Positions 43,141-52,421 of a DNA stretch of 64,000 nt are shown in pieces (within the stretch, counting starts at the first letter, position 1; every line of letters begins with the position of its first letter). Location: contig NZ_JAASRW010000004.1 in NCBI RefSeq assembly GCF_011761355.1, positions 547,866-611,865 of the forward strand, written 5' to 3'. The translations under genes and the position numbers were made by a program. This DNA comes from Paenibacillus lupini. GTDB taxonomy: Bacteria; Bacillota; Bacilli; Paenibacillales; Paenibacillaceae. The notes under the pieces were generated by a model, which worked only from the letters and a program-made list of their open reading frames with translations, was not told the DNA's origin and did not search any database.

Positions 43141-44028
43141 ATGTCTTCAATGGGCAAGCTGAACAAACATCAGGCCCGCATGGCCTATCTGTTCGTTACA
43201 CCAACGATGCTGCTGTTTATCGCTTTTACCATTATACCGGTCGTCATGGCGCTCTATTTAAGTTTTACGAATTATGATGTGGTCAGCCGGATGGAGTTCG
43301 TTAAATTCGACAACTACAAGAAGATGCTGGATGACGATTTGTATTGGACAACGTTCAAAAATGTATTCTTCTATGCCGTAATCTTCGTACCGCTCAACAT
43401 CATTATTTCCTTACTGCTTGCCATGCTTCTTAACTTCAAACGGTTTGGCATTAAGCTGTTCCGTACAATGAACTATCTACCGACACTGACCTCTTCCGTT
43501 GCAGCAGCAACCGTATGGATCTGGCTGCTTCACCCGGAGTTTGGCTTAGTTAATAATCTCCTTGGTTATGTCGGTATTACAGGTCCGGCTTGGCTCGCTC
43601 AGACGGAAACAGCAATGTTGTCTATTATTATGGTGACCTTATGGCAGTCAGTTGGCTCTAACATGGTCATCTATATCGCTGGCCTGCAAGGTGTACCAGA
43701 CTATCTATATGAGTCGGCTAAACTTGACGGCGCGACTGCTTTTAATCGCTTCCGCTACATTACTTGGCCGCAGCTTAGACCAACAACCTTCCTTGTCAGC
43801 ACGATGGCGATTATCGGGGCACTTCAGATGTTCGACCAGGCATTTGTTCTGACGCAAGGTGGTCCGGGCAACGTGACCAAAACACCGGTATACCTAATTT
43901 ATAATCAAGGCTTCAACCAGCTTAAGATGGGCTATGCTTCGGCTCAAGCCTTTGTGCTGGCAGTTGCCATTCTGATCTTCTCATTCATTAACATGCGCAT
44001 TAATAAATCCGAAGAGCCAATCGTGTAA
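43141..44028 (+). CDS. ABC sugar permease (MalF/UgpA-type), mannan locus
   Basis: A 295-residue permease. ATG 43141 lies seven bases after AAAGGAGG; GTG 43135 is too close. Six transmembrane helices, the first at about 14-36 ('YLFVTPTMLLFIAFTIIPVV'). EAA motif about residues 193-213: 'YESAKLDGATAFNRFRYITW'. Forms a CUT1 importer with the binding protein at 41722 and the permease at 44044; the ATPase must be encoded elsewhere. Confidence 0.92.
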   Translation: MSSMGKLNKHQARMAYLFVTPTMLLFIAFTIIPVVMALYLSFTNYDVVSRMEFVKFDNYKKMLDDDLYWTTFKNVFFYAVIFVPLNIIISLLLAMLLNFKRFGIKLFRTMNYLPTLTSSVAAATVWIWLLHPEFGLVNNLLGYVGITGPAWLAQTETAMLSIIMVTLWQSVGSNMVIYIAGLQGVPDYLYESAKLDGATAFNRFRYITWPQLRPTTFLVSTMAIIGALQMFDQAFVLTQGGPGNVTKTPVYLIYNQGFNQLKMGYASAQAFVLAVAILIFSFINMRINKSEEPIV

Positions 44029-44043
44029 GGGGGCATACAGCAC

Positions 44044-44967
44044 ATGGTACAGCCTGTTGTTAAATCTGTTGCAGTACGCGCACCAAAGCCGCCTTCTTAC
44101 GCCTTAAAAAAGGTGTTGGCGACAGTTTTGTTCTACGTCGTCACAGTGGCGATAGCGGTAGCAATGTTTTTACCTTTTTTCTGGAGTCTGATTACATCAT
44201 TCAAACCAAGTAATGAAATTTTCTCGGTGCCGATTAAGTGGATTCCTTCCACTCTTACTTTAGAGCACTATAAATCAGCGTTTACAACGGTGCCGTTTGC
44301 GGGGTATTTCGCCAACTCATTTATCCTGGCATCAGCCGGCGTGCTGTGTAATCTGTTCTTTGGTTCCATCAGCGGCTACGCCTTTGCAAAGCTGAACTTC
44401 AAGCTGAATAAGCCAATGTTCCGTATCCTGCTCGCAGCGATGATGATTCCGGGCATCGTTACGATGATTCCAAGCTTCTATGTATTGAAGCATTTCCCGC
44501 TTATTGGCGGAAATGACTTGCTTGGCGCTGGAGGCAATGGCTTCCTGAACTCCTTCTGGGGGATTATTCTGCCAGGTGCATCGGGTTCCTTCGCGGTCTT
44601 CTTCATGCGGCAGTTCTTCCTGACCTTGCCTTCTGACATGATGGAGATGGCACGGATCGAAGGCGCTGGAGAGTTTCGTATTTTCTGGAACATCTACCTG
44701 CCGCTGACGAAGCCGGCACTTGCAACACTCTCAATCTTCACCTTCCAAGGAGGCTGGAATAACTTCCTGTGGCCAATGATCATCCTGAATGATCCGGCGA
44801 AAGCAACCATACAGATGGGACTGCAGGCGTTCTCGTTTAACCATCAAACCGACTTTGGACCAATGATGGCCGGGGCACTCATTGCGATTTTACCTATTCT
44901 CGTCTTGTTCCTCCTGCTTCAGAAGTACTTCGTACAAGGTATTGCGTTTACGGGAACAAAAGGGTAA
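44044..44967 (+). CDS. ABC sugar permease (MalG/UgpE-type), mannan locus
   Basis: A 307-residue permease starting 15 bases after its partner, with AAGGGGG upstream. The first helix is at about 24-48. The EAA loop includes 'MEMARIEGAGEFRIFWNIYL' and the C-terminus is 'FVQGIAFTGTKG'. A short Gly-rich periplasmic loop ('GGNDLLGAGGNGFL') is longer than in the sister permease at 18523. Completes the mannan-locus importer. Confidence 0.92.
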   Translation: MVQPVVKSVAVRAPKPPSYALKKVLATVLFYVVTVAIAVAMFLPFFWSLITSFKPSNEIFSVPIKWIPSTLTLEHYKSAFTTVPFAGYFANSFILASAGVLCNLFFGSISGYAFAKLNFKLNKPMFRILLAAMMIPGIVTMIPSFYVLKHFPLIGGNDLLGAGGNGFLNSFWGIILPGASGSFAVFFMRQFFLTLPSDMMEMARIEGAGEFRIFWNIYLPLTKPALATLSIFTFQGGWNNFLWPMIILNDPAKATIQMGLQAFSFNHQTDFGPMMAGALIAILPILVLFLLLQKYFVQGIAFTGTKG

Positions 44968-44981
44968 GCGGGGGAATCCAG

Positions 44982-46136
44982 TTGAAACAAAAGAAGATAA
45001 TAGCCAGCGTGGCTGTGCTGCTGGTTTTTGCAGCAGCTTTAGTCTGGCAGCTCGCACGTAACAATGAACCAGCGGCAGCCTCTGCTGTATGGCAGGAACG
45101 GGCGGAGGAAGCGCAGCTTGAACTCTCGGGATCGTTCTGGGACGAGAAACGTGGACTGTTTAGTAATGCGGCACCATGTATTGCGCAGCTGTGTACCGAT
45201 CCGTTCAATTACTGGTGGCTGGCTCATGCTGTTGATGTACTAACAGACGGCTATGAACGTACCGGTGATGAACGGTATACCGAGCAGATCGCCAAGCTTT
45301 ATCAGGGACTGCTCGACCGTAATGCCGGCGTTATGATAAACGATTATTACGATGATATGGAATGGATGGCACTCGCCTGGTTAAGAGCCTATGATGCGAC
45401 CAAAGATGAGCGGTATAAGCAGGCATCGCTTGAACTGTGGGAAGAAATTAAAGGCGGCTGGAACGAGGAAATGGGCGGCGGCATCGCATGGCGCAAAGAG
45501 CAAATCGATTATAAGAATACGCCGGCGAATGCGCCAGCTGCGATTTTGGCTGCGCGTCTCTATGAACATTTTCAGAACGAGGAAGATCTGGACTGGGCCA
45601 GGAAGATTTACAACTGGCAAAAACAGACGCTCGTTGATCCGGATACCGGGCTCGTATGGGATGGCATTAACCGGACTGGTGATGGCAATATCGATAAGGA
45701 CTGGCAATTCACGTACGGCCAAGGTGTGTACATCGGAGCCGGCGTAGAGCTATACCACGCGACAGAAGATAAGGATTATCTGAAGGATGCCCGTCAAACG
45801 GCGGCTAATCTGAAGGACATATTCCTATCTCCTGCAACCGGCATGCTCCCTTCGGAAGGTGAAGGGGACGGAGGCTTGTTCAAGGGTGTATTAGTTCGCT
45901 ATGTAGGAGAGTTGATTGCTGCTGATCCGGATGGTCCGGAGCAGAAGGAGCTCATTGGTATGCTTGAGACAAACGCGGACAGCTTATGGCAATACGGTAA
46001 AGCGGAGGATAAAGCGGTATTCAGCAATTCATGGGTACAGACGCCGGACCCCGTGGTGCAGTTAAGCACGGAATTAAGCGGCATTATGCTGCTTGAGCAG
46101 ATGGCTGTATTGGAGAAAAACGGACAATTACATTAG
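44982..46136 (+). CDS. GH76 endo-alpha-1,6-mannanase, exported or membrane-anchored
   Basis: A 384-residue enzyme with a TTG start after GCGGGGGA. Residues about 5-24 form a hydrophobic signal or anchor without a lipobox. GH76 signatures: the catalytic Asp pair in 'MINDYYDDMEWMALAWLRAY', the active-site strand 'DYKNTPANAPAAILAARLY' and 'WDGINRTGDGNIDKDWQF'. The N-terminal Cys pair 'CIAQLC' (about 60-65) could form a disulfide outside the cell. The family hydrolyses alpha-1,6-mannan backbones, for example of fungal wall mannan. It is the only one of the three tandem GH76 proteins with an export signal, so it probably makes the oligosaccharides that are imported. Confidence 0.92.
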   Translation: MKQKKIIASVAVLLVFAAALVWQLARNNEPAAASAVWQERAEEAQLELSGSFWDEKRGLFSNAAPCIAQLCTDPFNYWWLAHAVDVLTDGYERTGDERYTEQIAKLYQGLLDRNAGVMINDYYDDMEWMALAWLRAYDATKDERYKQASLELWEEIKGGWNEEMGGGIAWRKEQIDYKNTPANAPAAILAARLYEHFQNEEDLDWARKIYNWQKQTLVDPDTGLVWDGINRTGDGNIDKDWQFTYGQGVYIGAGVELYHATEDKDYLKDARQTAANLKDIFLSPATGMLPSEGEGDGGLFKGVLVRYVGELIAADPDGPEQKELIGMLETNADSLWQYGKAEDKAVFSNSWVQTPDPVVQLSTELSGIMLLEQMAVLEKNGQLH

Positions 46137-46163
46137 GGCAGTAGATAGGGGAGAGTGAGAACT

Positions 46164-47228
46164 ATGATGTGGGCAGCACGGGCGGAAGAAGCGCAGCAGG
46201 CATTGGAGCAATTATATTGGAATCCTTCGATTAACATGTATGACATCGAGATCCCATGCCCGGATGGTGCTTGTAATACGATCTTTCATTATTGGTGGAT
46301 GGCGCATGCCGTAGACGCCTTGGCAGATGGTCTTAACCGGACGGGCAGCGCAGCCTATCGAGAGCGGCTGGCTGCTTTTTACGAAGGAATCCTGCAGCGT
46401 AACGACGGCGCTTGGCCAAATGAGCTGTATGACGATATGGAATGGATGGCAATTGCTTGGCTCAGGGCTTACCAGGCAACCGGTGTAGAGAAGTATAAGG
46501 CGGCGGCCCTCCTATTGTGGGACGATATCCAGACCGGATGGAATGATCATGTGGATGGAGGAATTGCTTGGCAGAAGTCGCAGCTGGATTATAAAAATAC
46601 TCCTGCGAATGCACCAGCTGCTATTCTGGCAGCACGGCTGTACCAGGCGTTCGGCAGAGAAGAAGATCTGGCTTGGGCAAGCAACATTTATAACTGGCTG
46701 AAGGCTAAGCTTGTTGATCCGGAGACCGGTTTTGTCTGGGATGGTATGAACCGTACCGGAGATGGCTCGATCGATAAAGACTGGAAATTTACGTACTGCC
46801 AAGGTGTCTTTATTGGAGCAGGCGTAGAATTGTACCGGATTACAGGTGACGCTAATTATTTGCAGGATGCTGAACGTACGGCACAGGCAGCTCGTGATGA
46901 ACTGCTCAGTGACGGGTTATGGCCTGATGAAGGTAATGGGGACGGCGGTTTGTTTAAGGGGATACTCGTCCGTTATTTGGGAGAGCTTGCTGCCGTATCT
47001 GCGGATCGGGAGGAGCTTGCAGCTTTGCTAGAGCAGCAGGGGCAGACACTATGGGAAAATGGCAGCGATGCTTCGCGCAAAGTATTCAGCACCTCTTGGG
47101 CTATTCAGCCTGAGGAACGTGTCACTCTCAGCACGCAGCTTAGCGGCATTATGCTGCTGGAGCAGCTGGCAACGTTGGAACAGCGCGGCTTGATCAACAC
47201 AGAACAGACAGAGGAGGCACGCAAGTAA
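46164..47228 (+). CDS. GH76 alpha-1,6-mannanase, cytoplasmic paralogue 1
   Basis: A 354-residue enzyme beginning MMWAARAEEAQQALEQLYW; ATG 46164 follows GGGGAG (the GTG at 46155 is too close). There is no signal peptide. Catalytic 'LYDDMEWMAIAWLRAY', 'DYKNTPANAPAAILAARLY' and 'WDGMNRTGDGSIDKDWKF' are intact, and the Cys pair 'CPDGAC' remains. A tandem duplicate of its neighbours, it probably trims imported oligosaccharides together with GH125. Its stop codon overlaps the next ATG by one base. Confidence 0.92.
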   Translation: MMWAARAEEAQQALEQLYWNPSINMYDIEIPCPDGACNTIFHYWWMAHAVDALADGLNRTGSAAYRERLAAFYEGILQRNDGAWPNELYDDMEWMAIAWLRAYQATGVEKYKAAALLLWDDIQTGWNDHVDGGIAWQKSQLDYKNTPANAPAAILAARLYQAFGREEDLAWASNIYNWLKAKLVDPETGFVWDGMNRTGDGSIDKDWKFTYCQGVFIGAGVELYRITGDANYLQDAERTAQAARDELLSDGLWPDEGNGDGGLFKGILVRYLGELAAVSADREELAALLEQQGQTLWENGSDASRKVFSTSWAIQPEERVTLSTQLSGIMLLEQLATLEQRGLINTEQTEEARK

Positions 47229-48292
47229 TGACTGTACAAGTTAAAGTGGATTGGGCACAACGCGCTGCGATCGCGCAGGAAGACTTCAAGCGTTTGTTCT
47301 GGAGTGAAGATCGTGGTGTGATGGATCAGGTGGTGCCATGTAACGGTACCTGTAATGATCATTATATTTATTGGTGGCATGCGCATGTTGTGGATGTGCT
47401 GGTCGATGCTCTTGAGCGCACAGACGCAAGTGAGGATGAAGTGCTGCTGGAGCGAGCGTTCCGCGGTGCAAAGAAGTGGAACGGCGATACGCTGCTGCAT
47501 AACTACTATGATGATATGGAATGGATGGCACTGGCGCTTCTGCGTGCCTATCATAAGACAGGTAAGTCGTTCTATAAGGAAGGCGTACTTGAGCTTTGGG
47601 AAGATATCAAGACAGCCTGGAACGACAATATGGGCGGCGGAATGGCGTGGAAAAAGGATCAGCTGGATTACAAGAATACTCCCGCTAATGCTCCTGCTTC
47701 TATTCTAGCTGCACGAATCTATCAAATGGATCGCCGGGAAGAAGATTTGGAATGGGCTCAGCGCATCTATCAATTCAATAAGGAACGCCTTGTTGATCCG
47801 AAGACTGGCTTTGTCTGGGACGGCATGAACCGTCTGGGCGATGGCCAAATCGATTACGACTGGAAGTATACGTATTGCCAAGGTGTCTTTATTGGCGCCG
47901 GCATTGAGCTTTTCAACTGTACGGGAGATGAAAGCTATCTAGTAGATGCACAGAGAACTGCAGCAGCTACTGTTCAGGAGCTTGTAGATCCAGACACGGG
48001 AATGCTGCCGCGTGAAGGTAATGATGATTGTGGTCTGTTCAAAGGGATCCTTATCCGTTATCTTGTGAATCTCATTCACATTCAGCCAGATTTATCGCTG
48101 CCATGGATCAATCTGATCCAACATAATGCAATCTCCTTATGGGAGCGCGGACGTTCAGAGGCCGGATTGTTCAGTTTATCCTGGACAGGAGAGCCGGAAC
48201 CAGAGGTCCAGCTCAGCGGTCAGCTTAGTGGAGTGATGCTGTTTGAAGCAATGGCGGAGCTGGAAAGAACGGGTTTTCTGGATCCTAAGTAG
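47228..48292 (+). CDS. GH76 alpha-1,6-mannanase, cytoplasmic paralogue 2
   Basis: A 354-residue enzyme; GAGGAGG precedes the ATG, which overlaps the previous stop by one base, so translation is coupled. No signal peptide. 'NYYDDMEWMALALLRAY', 'DYKNTPANAPASILAARIY' and 'WDGMNRLGDGQIDYDWKY' are intact; the Cys pair is 'CNGTC'. Last gene of the mannan operon. Its 3' end overlaps the convergent AraC gene by eight bases, and no terminator lies between them. Confidence 0.92.
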   Translation: MTVQVKVDWAQRAAIAQEDFKRLFWSEDRGVMDQVVPCNGTCNDHYIYWWHAHVVDVLVDALERTDASEDEVLLERAFRGAKKWNGDTLLHNYYDDMEWMALALLRAYHKTGKSFYKEGVLELWEDIKTAWNDNMGGGMAWKKDQLDYKNTPANAPASILAARIYQMDRREEDLEWAQRIYQFNKERLVDPKTGFVWDGMNRLGDGQIDYDWKYTYCQGVFIGAGIELFNCTGDESYLVDAQRTAAATVQELVDPDTGMLPREGNDDCGLFKGILIRYLVNLIHIQPDLSLPWINLIQHNAISLWERGRSEAGLFSLSWTGEPEPEVQLSGQLSGVMLFEAMAELERTGFLDPK

Positions 48293-49157
48293 AAGACGAG
48301 TGCTGTCGGTACTGCATCCGGAACTGCTTTGGGGTCTTGCCGGTACGCTTGTGAAAACAACGGACGAAATAAGGGAAGGAACCAAAGCCAGTCTCCTCCG
48401 CAATAGTTCCAACAGGTTCATTCGTATGAATAAGCAGCCGCTTCGCCTGCTCGATCCGGAATTGGGTCACATAATCAAGTGGTGTGCAGCCAAACGTTCT
48501 TTTCATACATAAGGCGATATAATTCGGATGAAAATGCAGCTCCTCCGCCATCCGTTTATAGCTGAGCGGGTCGCGGTAAACTTTACGCAAGTAGAGGGCG
48601 GCTTCCTCGGCAAGCTGAAGATGAGAGCTTTGTGCCGCTTCTTCCTTACTATCCTCCTGAAGCCGGAGCAGAATAGCATGGAACTGCTGCTGCTCCTGCC
48701 ACCGGGAATTGCCGGAGGGATTCTGATATAGCTGAAGGAGCTCACGGAATTGCTCTTCTGTGAGCCCAAGGCTTTGTACAGAGCCTGATCGAGGCAAATA
48801 GAAGGAGAAGTATTCGATAGGAGAATATAGATGCTCTTGCTCAGGCGGCAAGGGCTCTTTTTCATAGGAATCGTGTTGCCATTGTCCGGTTGTCTGGAAG
48901 TGCAGCCAATAGAAATGCGTTTCTTCCCTGCAAGGGGAGACGGTGCGATGCTCCAAATCCGGGCGAAGGATGCCGAAGTGTCCGGCTGGCAGGGTGAGCT
49001 CATGCTCGCCTTCAGCCAGATACAGACAGCCGCTTGTCACAAACAGGAGGTCAAATACACCAATGCTGCTGCGGTCGGGATGTTTTCTGCCGATGCTGTA
49101 GGTATCTTGGCCAATTTGGATGAAGTGGGGCATAGGCGGACATTCAAAATGAAACAT
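48285..49157 (-). CDS. AraC-family transcriptional regulator
   Basis: A 290-residue regulator from the ATG at 49157 (MFHFECPPMPHF), seven bases after GAGGAG; the longer frame to 49172 is less likely. An N-terminal cupin sugar-sensing domain at about 15-150 ('LYLAEGEHELTLPAGHFGIL', 'HFYWLHFQTTG') and two AraC helix-turn-helix motifs at about 185-285 ('SYKRMAEELHFHPNYIALCM', 'VGTIAEETGFGSFPYFVRCF'). Divergent from the GH127/epimerase genes, its likely target. Its 3' end overlaps the GH76 gene. Confidence 0.9.
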   Translation of the reverse strand: MFHFECPPMPHFIQIGQDTYSIGRKHPDRSSIGVFDLLFVTSGCLYLAEGEHELTLPAGHFGILRPDLEHRTVSPCREETHFYWLHFQTTGQWQHDSYEKEPLPPEQEHLYSPIEYFSFYLPRSGSVQSLGLTEEQFRELLQLYQNPSGNSRWQEQQQFHAILLRLQEDSKEEAAQSSHLQLAEEAALYLRKVYRDPLSYKRMAEELHFHPNYIALCMKRTFGCTPLDYVTQFRIEQAKRLLIHTNEPVGTIAEETGFGSFPYFVRCFHKRTGKTPKQFRMQYRQHSSST

Positions 49158-49342
49158 TATCGTTCTCCTCATATCACGGAATTATGGTTCCAGTATAAGT
49201 AAATACAAGAGATTCGTAAATAAGCGGATTATCCCTATTATGTTGTAATCGGATAAATAGTAGTTGCGATTGTCTATCCATCGGCAGACGGCTCTAGTGG
49301 TATATTCGAAGGAGTTGCAACAGAAAGGGAGGGAATCTAGCG

Positions 49343-51235
49343 ATGAAGAGTGCATTTGAGGCTCTGCCGCTTGGCAGTATTCAGGCGGAAGGGTGGCTGT
49401 ACAACCAGCTTCGGATTCAGGCAGACGGATTAACGGGGCATCTGGAGGAGCATTGGGCAGATGTAGGTCCTGATAACGGCTGGATTGGTGGAAACGGTGA
49501 AAGCTGGGAGCGTGGTCCGTATTATTTGGACGGATTGCTGCCGCTTGCCTATATCTTAAACGACGAGAAGCTGATCGCTAAGGCGGGCCGCTGGGTCGAG
49601 TGGGCACTGAACAGTCAGCAGGAGAATGGTATGTTCGGGCCGGCACGGATTGAGACTGTGAATAACGATATAGACAAGGAGCAGGACTGGTGGCACTTCA
49701 TGATCATGCTCAAGGTGATGATGCAGTATGAAGAAGCGACTAGTGATTCCCGTGTCATTCCTTTCCTGACGAAATTCACAGATTATGTGTCCGGACAGAT
49801 CGAAGAGCACCCTTTGCGTGGATGGGCGAAAGCCCGTGGAGCGGAACTTTTGCTCTGCCTCGTCTGGCTGTATAAGCGGACTAAGAAAGAAGAGCTGCTG
49901 AAGCTCGCTTCTATTGTGAAGGAACAGACAACGGATTGGACCGATATTTTTTACGATTTTCCGTTCTGGCGGAAGGTAGAACAGTGGGATTGGAGAACAC
50001 ATGTGGTGAATGTGGCCATGGGACTCAAAACTCCCGGAGTGCTCTACGAACTGACAGAGGACAGCCATGAGCTGGAAGCGGTGTACCGCGGGATTGAAAG
50101 TCTAATGACCTACCACGGCCAAGCGCATGGTATGTTCTCTGGCGATGAATGGCTGTCGGGAACAGACCCAAGCCAAGGCGTTGAATTATGCGCGGTTGTT
50201 GAATATATGTACACGCTTGAGCAGCTGACACGGATTTCTGGAGATGGAAAGTTCGCAGATGTGCTGGAAAAAGTGGCCTTTAACGCGCTGCCTGCCGCTA
50301 TTTCGGCGGACTGGACTTCCCATCAATACGATCAGCAGGTGAATCAGATTATTTGTAATGTCGCACCACGCGCCTGGAGCAACGGACCTTATGCCAATGT
50401 GTTTGGCCTTGAGCCGAATTTCGGCTGCTGTACAGCAAATATGCATCAAGGCTGGCCTAAGCTGGTCTCGCATTTATGGATGCAGGACAATGAAGGTGGA
50501 CTGGCAGCGGTGTCATACGCTCCTTGTCTCGTACATGCAACGGTTGCCGGAGACGTAAAGGCTGAGCTTCGTGTATCGGGAGAGTATCCTTTCCGGGAGC
50601 AGGTGAAAATCGATATCCAACTGGACCGTTCGGCAAACTTCTCTATGCAGCTGCGAATTCCAGGATGGTGCAGTTCTCCGGTTGTTAAGGTGAATGGAGA
50701 AGAAATTACGGTTGCCATCAAGCAAGGATATGCTACAATTGACCGCGAATGGCGCACTGGTGATCGTGTGGAGCTGACGCTGCCGATGGAAGCGAAAACG
50801 GTGTCACGTAATCTGTTTGCCGTAAGCGTGGAACGTGGCCCTCTCGTTTATGCGCTTCCTCTGGAGGAGAACTGGCAGCTGCTGCGGAAGCGCGAGCGGT
50901 TCCATGACTATGAGCTGTATCCGGCTTCACCATGGAAATACGGCTTGCTTGCGAATACCGAGTTCAAGGTAGTCGTGAATGAAGGGGACCTGCCTTATCA
51001 GCCATTCTTGGCTGTGGATTCTCCAATTAAGCTGGAGGCGCAAGGCAAGCTGGTGCCAGATTGGCGGATGGAAGGTAATAACGCGGGAACTCCGCCGCTT
51101 GCTCCAGCAACAGATGATCAGCCAGTAGTAAATCTTGAGCTTGTACCTTATGGCGGAGCCAAGCTTCGAATCGGGGAATTCCCGCTGATTGGTGAACGTA
51201 AGACATTTAGAATGAACAGCAGAGGAGAAGGATGA
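49343..51235 (+). CDS. GH127-like glycoside hydrolase (DUF1680)
   Basis: A 630-residue cytoplasmic enzyme with AGGGAGG upstream. An (alpha/alpha)6 barrel is followed by beta-sandwich domains. The metal and catalytic set of GH127 beta-L-arabinofuranosidases is present in the same order: Glu281 and Cys283 in 'GVELCAVVEYM', and Cys362-Cys363 in 'NFGCCTANMHQGWPK'; in HypBA1 the corresponding residues bind zinc and the first Cys of the pair is the nucleophile (family knowledge). It could release beta-L-arabinofuranose or a related sugar from imported glycan. GH146 is a close alternative. The epimerase gene overlaps its stop. Confidence 0.9.
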   Translation: MKSAFEALPLGSIQAEGWLYNQLRIQADGLTGHLEEHWADVGPDNGWIGGNGESWERGPYYLDGLLPLAYILNDEKLIAKAGRWVEWALNSQQENGMFGPARIETVNNDIDKEQDWWHFMIMLKVMMQYEEATSDSRVIPFLTKFTDYVSGQIEEHPLRGWAKARGAELLLCLVWLYKRTKKEELLKLASIVKEQTTDWTDIFYDFPFWRKVEQWDWRTHVVNVAMGLKTPGVLYELTEDSHELEAVYRGIESLMTYHGQAHGMFSGDEWLSGTDPSQGVELCAVVEYMYTLEQLTRISGDGKFADVLEKVAFNALPAAISADWTSHQYDQQVNQIICNVAPRAWSNGPYANVFGLEPNFGCCTANMHQGWPKLVSHLWMQDNEGGLAAVSYAPCLVHATVAGDVKAELRVSGEYPFREQVKIDIQLDRSANFSMQLRIPGWCSSPVVKVNGEEITVAIKQGYATIDREWRTGDRVELTLPMEAKTVSRNLFAVSVERGPLVYALPLEENWQLLRKRERFHDYELYPASPWKYGLLANTEFKVVVNEGDLPYQPFLAVDSPIKLEAQGKLVPDWRMEGNNAGTPPLAPATDDQPVVNLELVPYGGAKLRIGEFPLIGERKTFRMNSRGEG

Positions 51236-52233
51236 AGACGATGAATCAAGCGAATGAAGGATTGTTTAATGGCGAACGTGCGATCTGGCTGCGTTCAGGA
51301 CGATATGAAGCGGCGCTGCTTCCGGAGATTGGCGGTAATCTGATTGCATTCCGGGATGTAGAAGCAGAGCACCGTTTTCTGCATGAGCCAACAATGGAGG
51401 AGATGGAGAGCTTCAAGGCAAGACCAATGATCCATGGTATTCCTGTGCTTTTCCCACCGAATCGTTATGAGGACGGCAAATTCCCTTGGGCTGGGAAGAC
51501 GCTTCAGTTCGCTGTAAATGAGCCTGCAACGGGCAATCATCTGCATGGTTTTCTCTATCAAACACCATGGCAGGTAGATGACTATGGATCTACGAAAACA
51601 GAAAGCTACGTAGTTGTATCCGTTCAAGTGGATGAGCAGCATCCTTCTTATGAAAGCTTCCCGTTCAACTACACGATCCAGCTTCGTTACTCATTAAGCG
51701 AGAACGGTCTGCTTCAGCAGGTTACGGTCCGCAATGATGGGCAATCGGATATGCCATGCCTTCTTGCTTTCCATACCTCGGTGAATGCACCATTCGTGCC
51801 GGGAGGACAAGCTCAGGATTACCGCATTCATATGACAATCGGCGAGCGCTGGGAACTGGATGATCGGATGCTTCCTACTAAGGAATATCAGCCGCTGAAG
51901 GAAGAAGAGCTCCAAATGCAAGGCGAAGGCGTGTATCCATTCTTCGAAGCAATGGATAATCATTACACGTCCCGCTCGCAGAACGGACGTAACCGAATGG
52001 AGCTTACGGATACCAAGGCTAACATCAAGCTTGTCTATGATGTAGGAACATCCTACAAGCAGTGGATGATCTGGAACAATAACGCAACAGAAGGCTTCTT
52101 CTGTCCGGAACCACAGATCAATCTGGTAAACGCTCCTAATGTGGATCTGCCTGCAGATGAGATCGGCCTCCTGAGCCTAGCTCCTGGGGAGATTTTTGAG
52201 GAATCCAGCAGACTTTATGTGATCAAAGGCTAG
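51232..52233 (+). CDS. Aldose 1-epimerase (mutarotase) family protein
   Basis: A 333-residue cytoplasmic protein of the galactose-mutarotase-like fold. The ATGA overlap with the GH127 gene (51232-51235) gives translational coupling. Visible: 'YEAALLPEIGGNLIAFRDVE', 'RPMIHGIPVLFPPNRYEDGK', 'GNHLHGFLYQTPW' with the active-site His region, 'AFHTSVNAPFVPG' and 'PEPQINLVNAPN' with the candidate Glu. It interconverts sugar anomers, probably of the sugar freed by GH127. A strong terminator follows. Confidence 0.88.
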   Translation: MKTMNQANEGLFNGERAIWLRSGRYEAALLPEIGGNLIAFRDVEAEHRFLHEPTMEEMESFKARPMIHGIPVLFPPNRYEDGKFPWAGKTLQFAVNEPATGNHLHGFLYQTPWQVDDYGSTKTESYVVVSVQVDEQHPSYESFPFNYTIQLRYSLSENGLLQQVTVRNDGQSDMPCLLAFHTSVNAPFVPGGQAQDYRIHMTIGERWELDDRMLPTKEYQPLKEEELQMQGEGVYPFFEAMDNHYTSRSQNGRNRMELTDTKANIKLVYDVGTSYKQWMIWNNNATEGFFCPEPQINLVNAPNVDLPADEIGLLSLAPGEIFEESSRLYVIKG

Positions 52234-52250
52234 TCTTATATACGAAAGTA

Positions 52251-52293
52251 GACTGTTCTATAAGCCAATGGCTTATGGGACAGTCTTTTTTTT
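52251..52293 (+). terminator. Strong terminator after the epimerase
   Basis: GACTGTTCTATAAGCC and GGCTTATGGGACAGTC form a long stem around a short loop, followed by eight T residues. Confidence 0.9.
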
Positions 52294-52326
52294 GTACAGT
52301 CACTTTTAACGAGACCTTAAAAAAAC

Positions 52327-52380
52327 ACAAGCGAGATTAAAGCGACTCCATTGTTGGTTCTCCCCTTAAGCGGCTAGGAT
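52327..52380 (+). promoter_or_regulatory. Promoter of the Lpl-type permease genes with activator-like element
   Basis: TTGTTG at 52351-52356 and TAGGAT at 52375-52380, 18 bases apart. The upstream part reads ACAAGCGAGATTAA, then AGCGACTCCATTGTTGG. The same pattern (ACAA…TTAA…ACTCCATTGT) overlaps the -35 at 54305-54334. Probable site for the AraC-type response regulator at 56161. Confidence 0.65.
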
Positions 52381-52421
52381 AAGACTATGCACACAAGCTC
52401 ATCACAAAGGAGGGACCGCTC

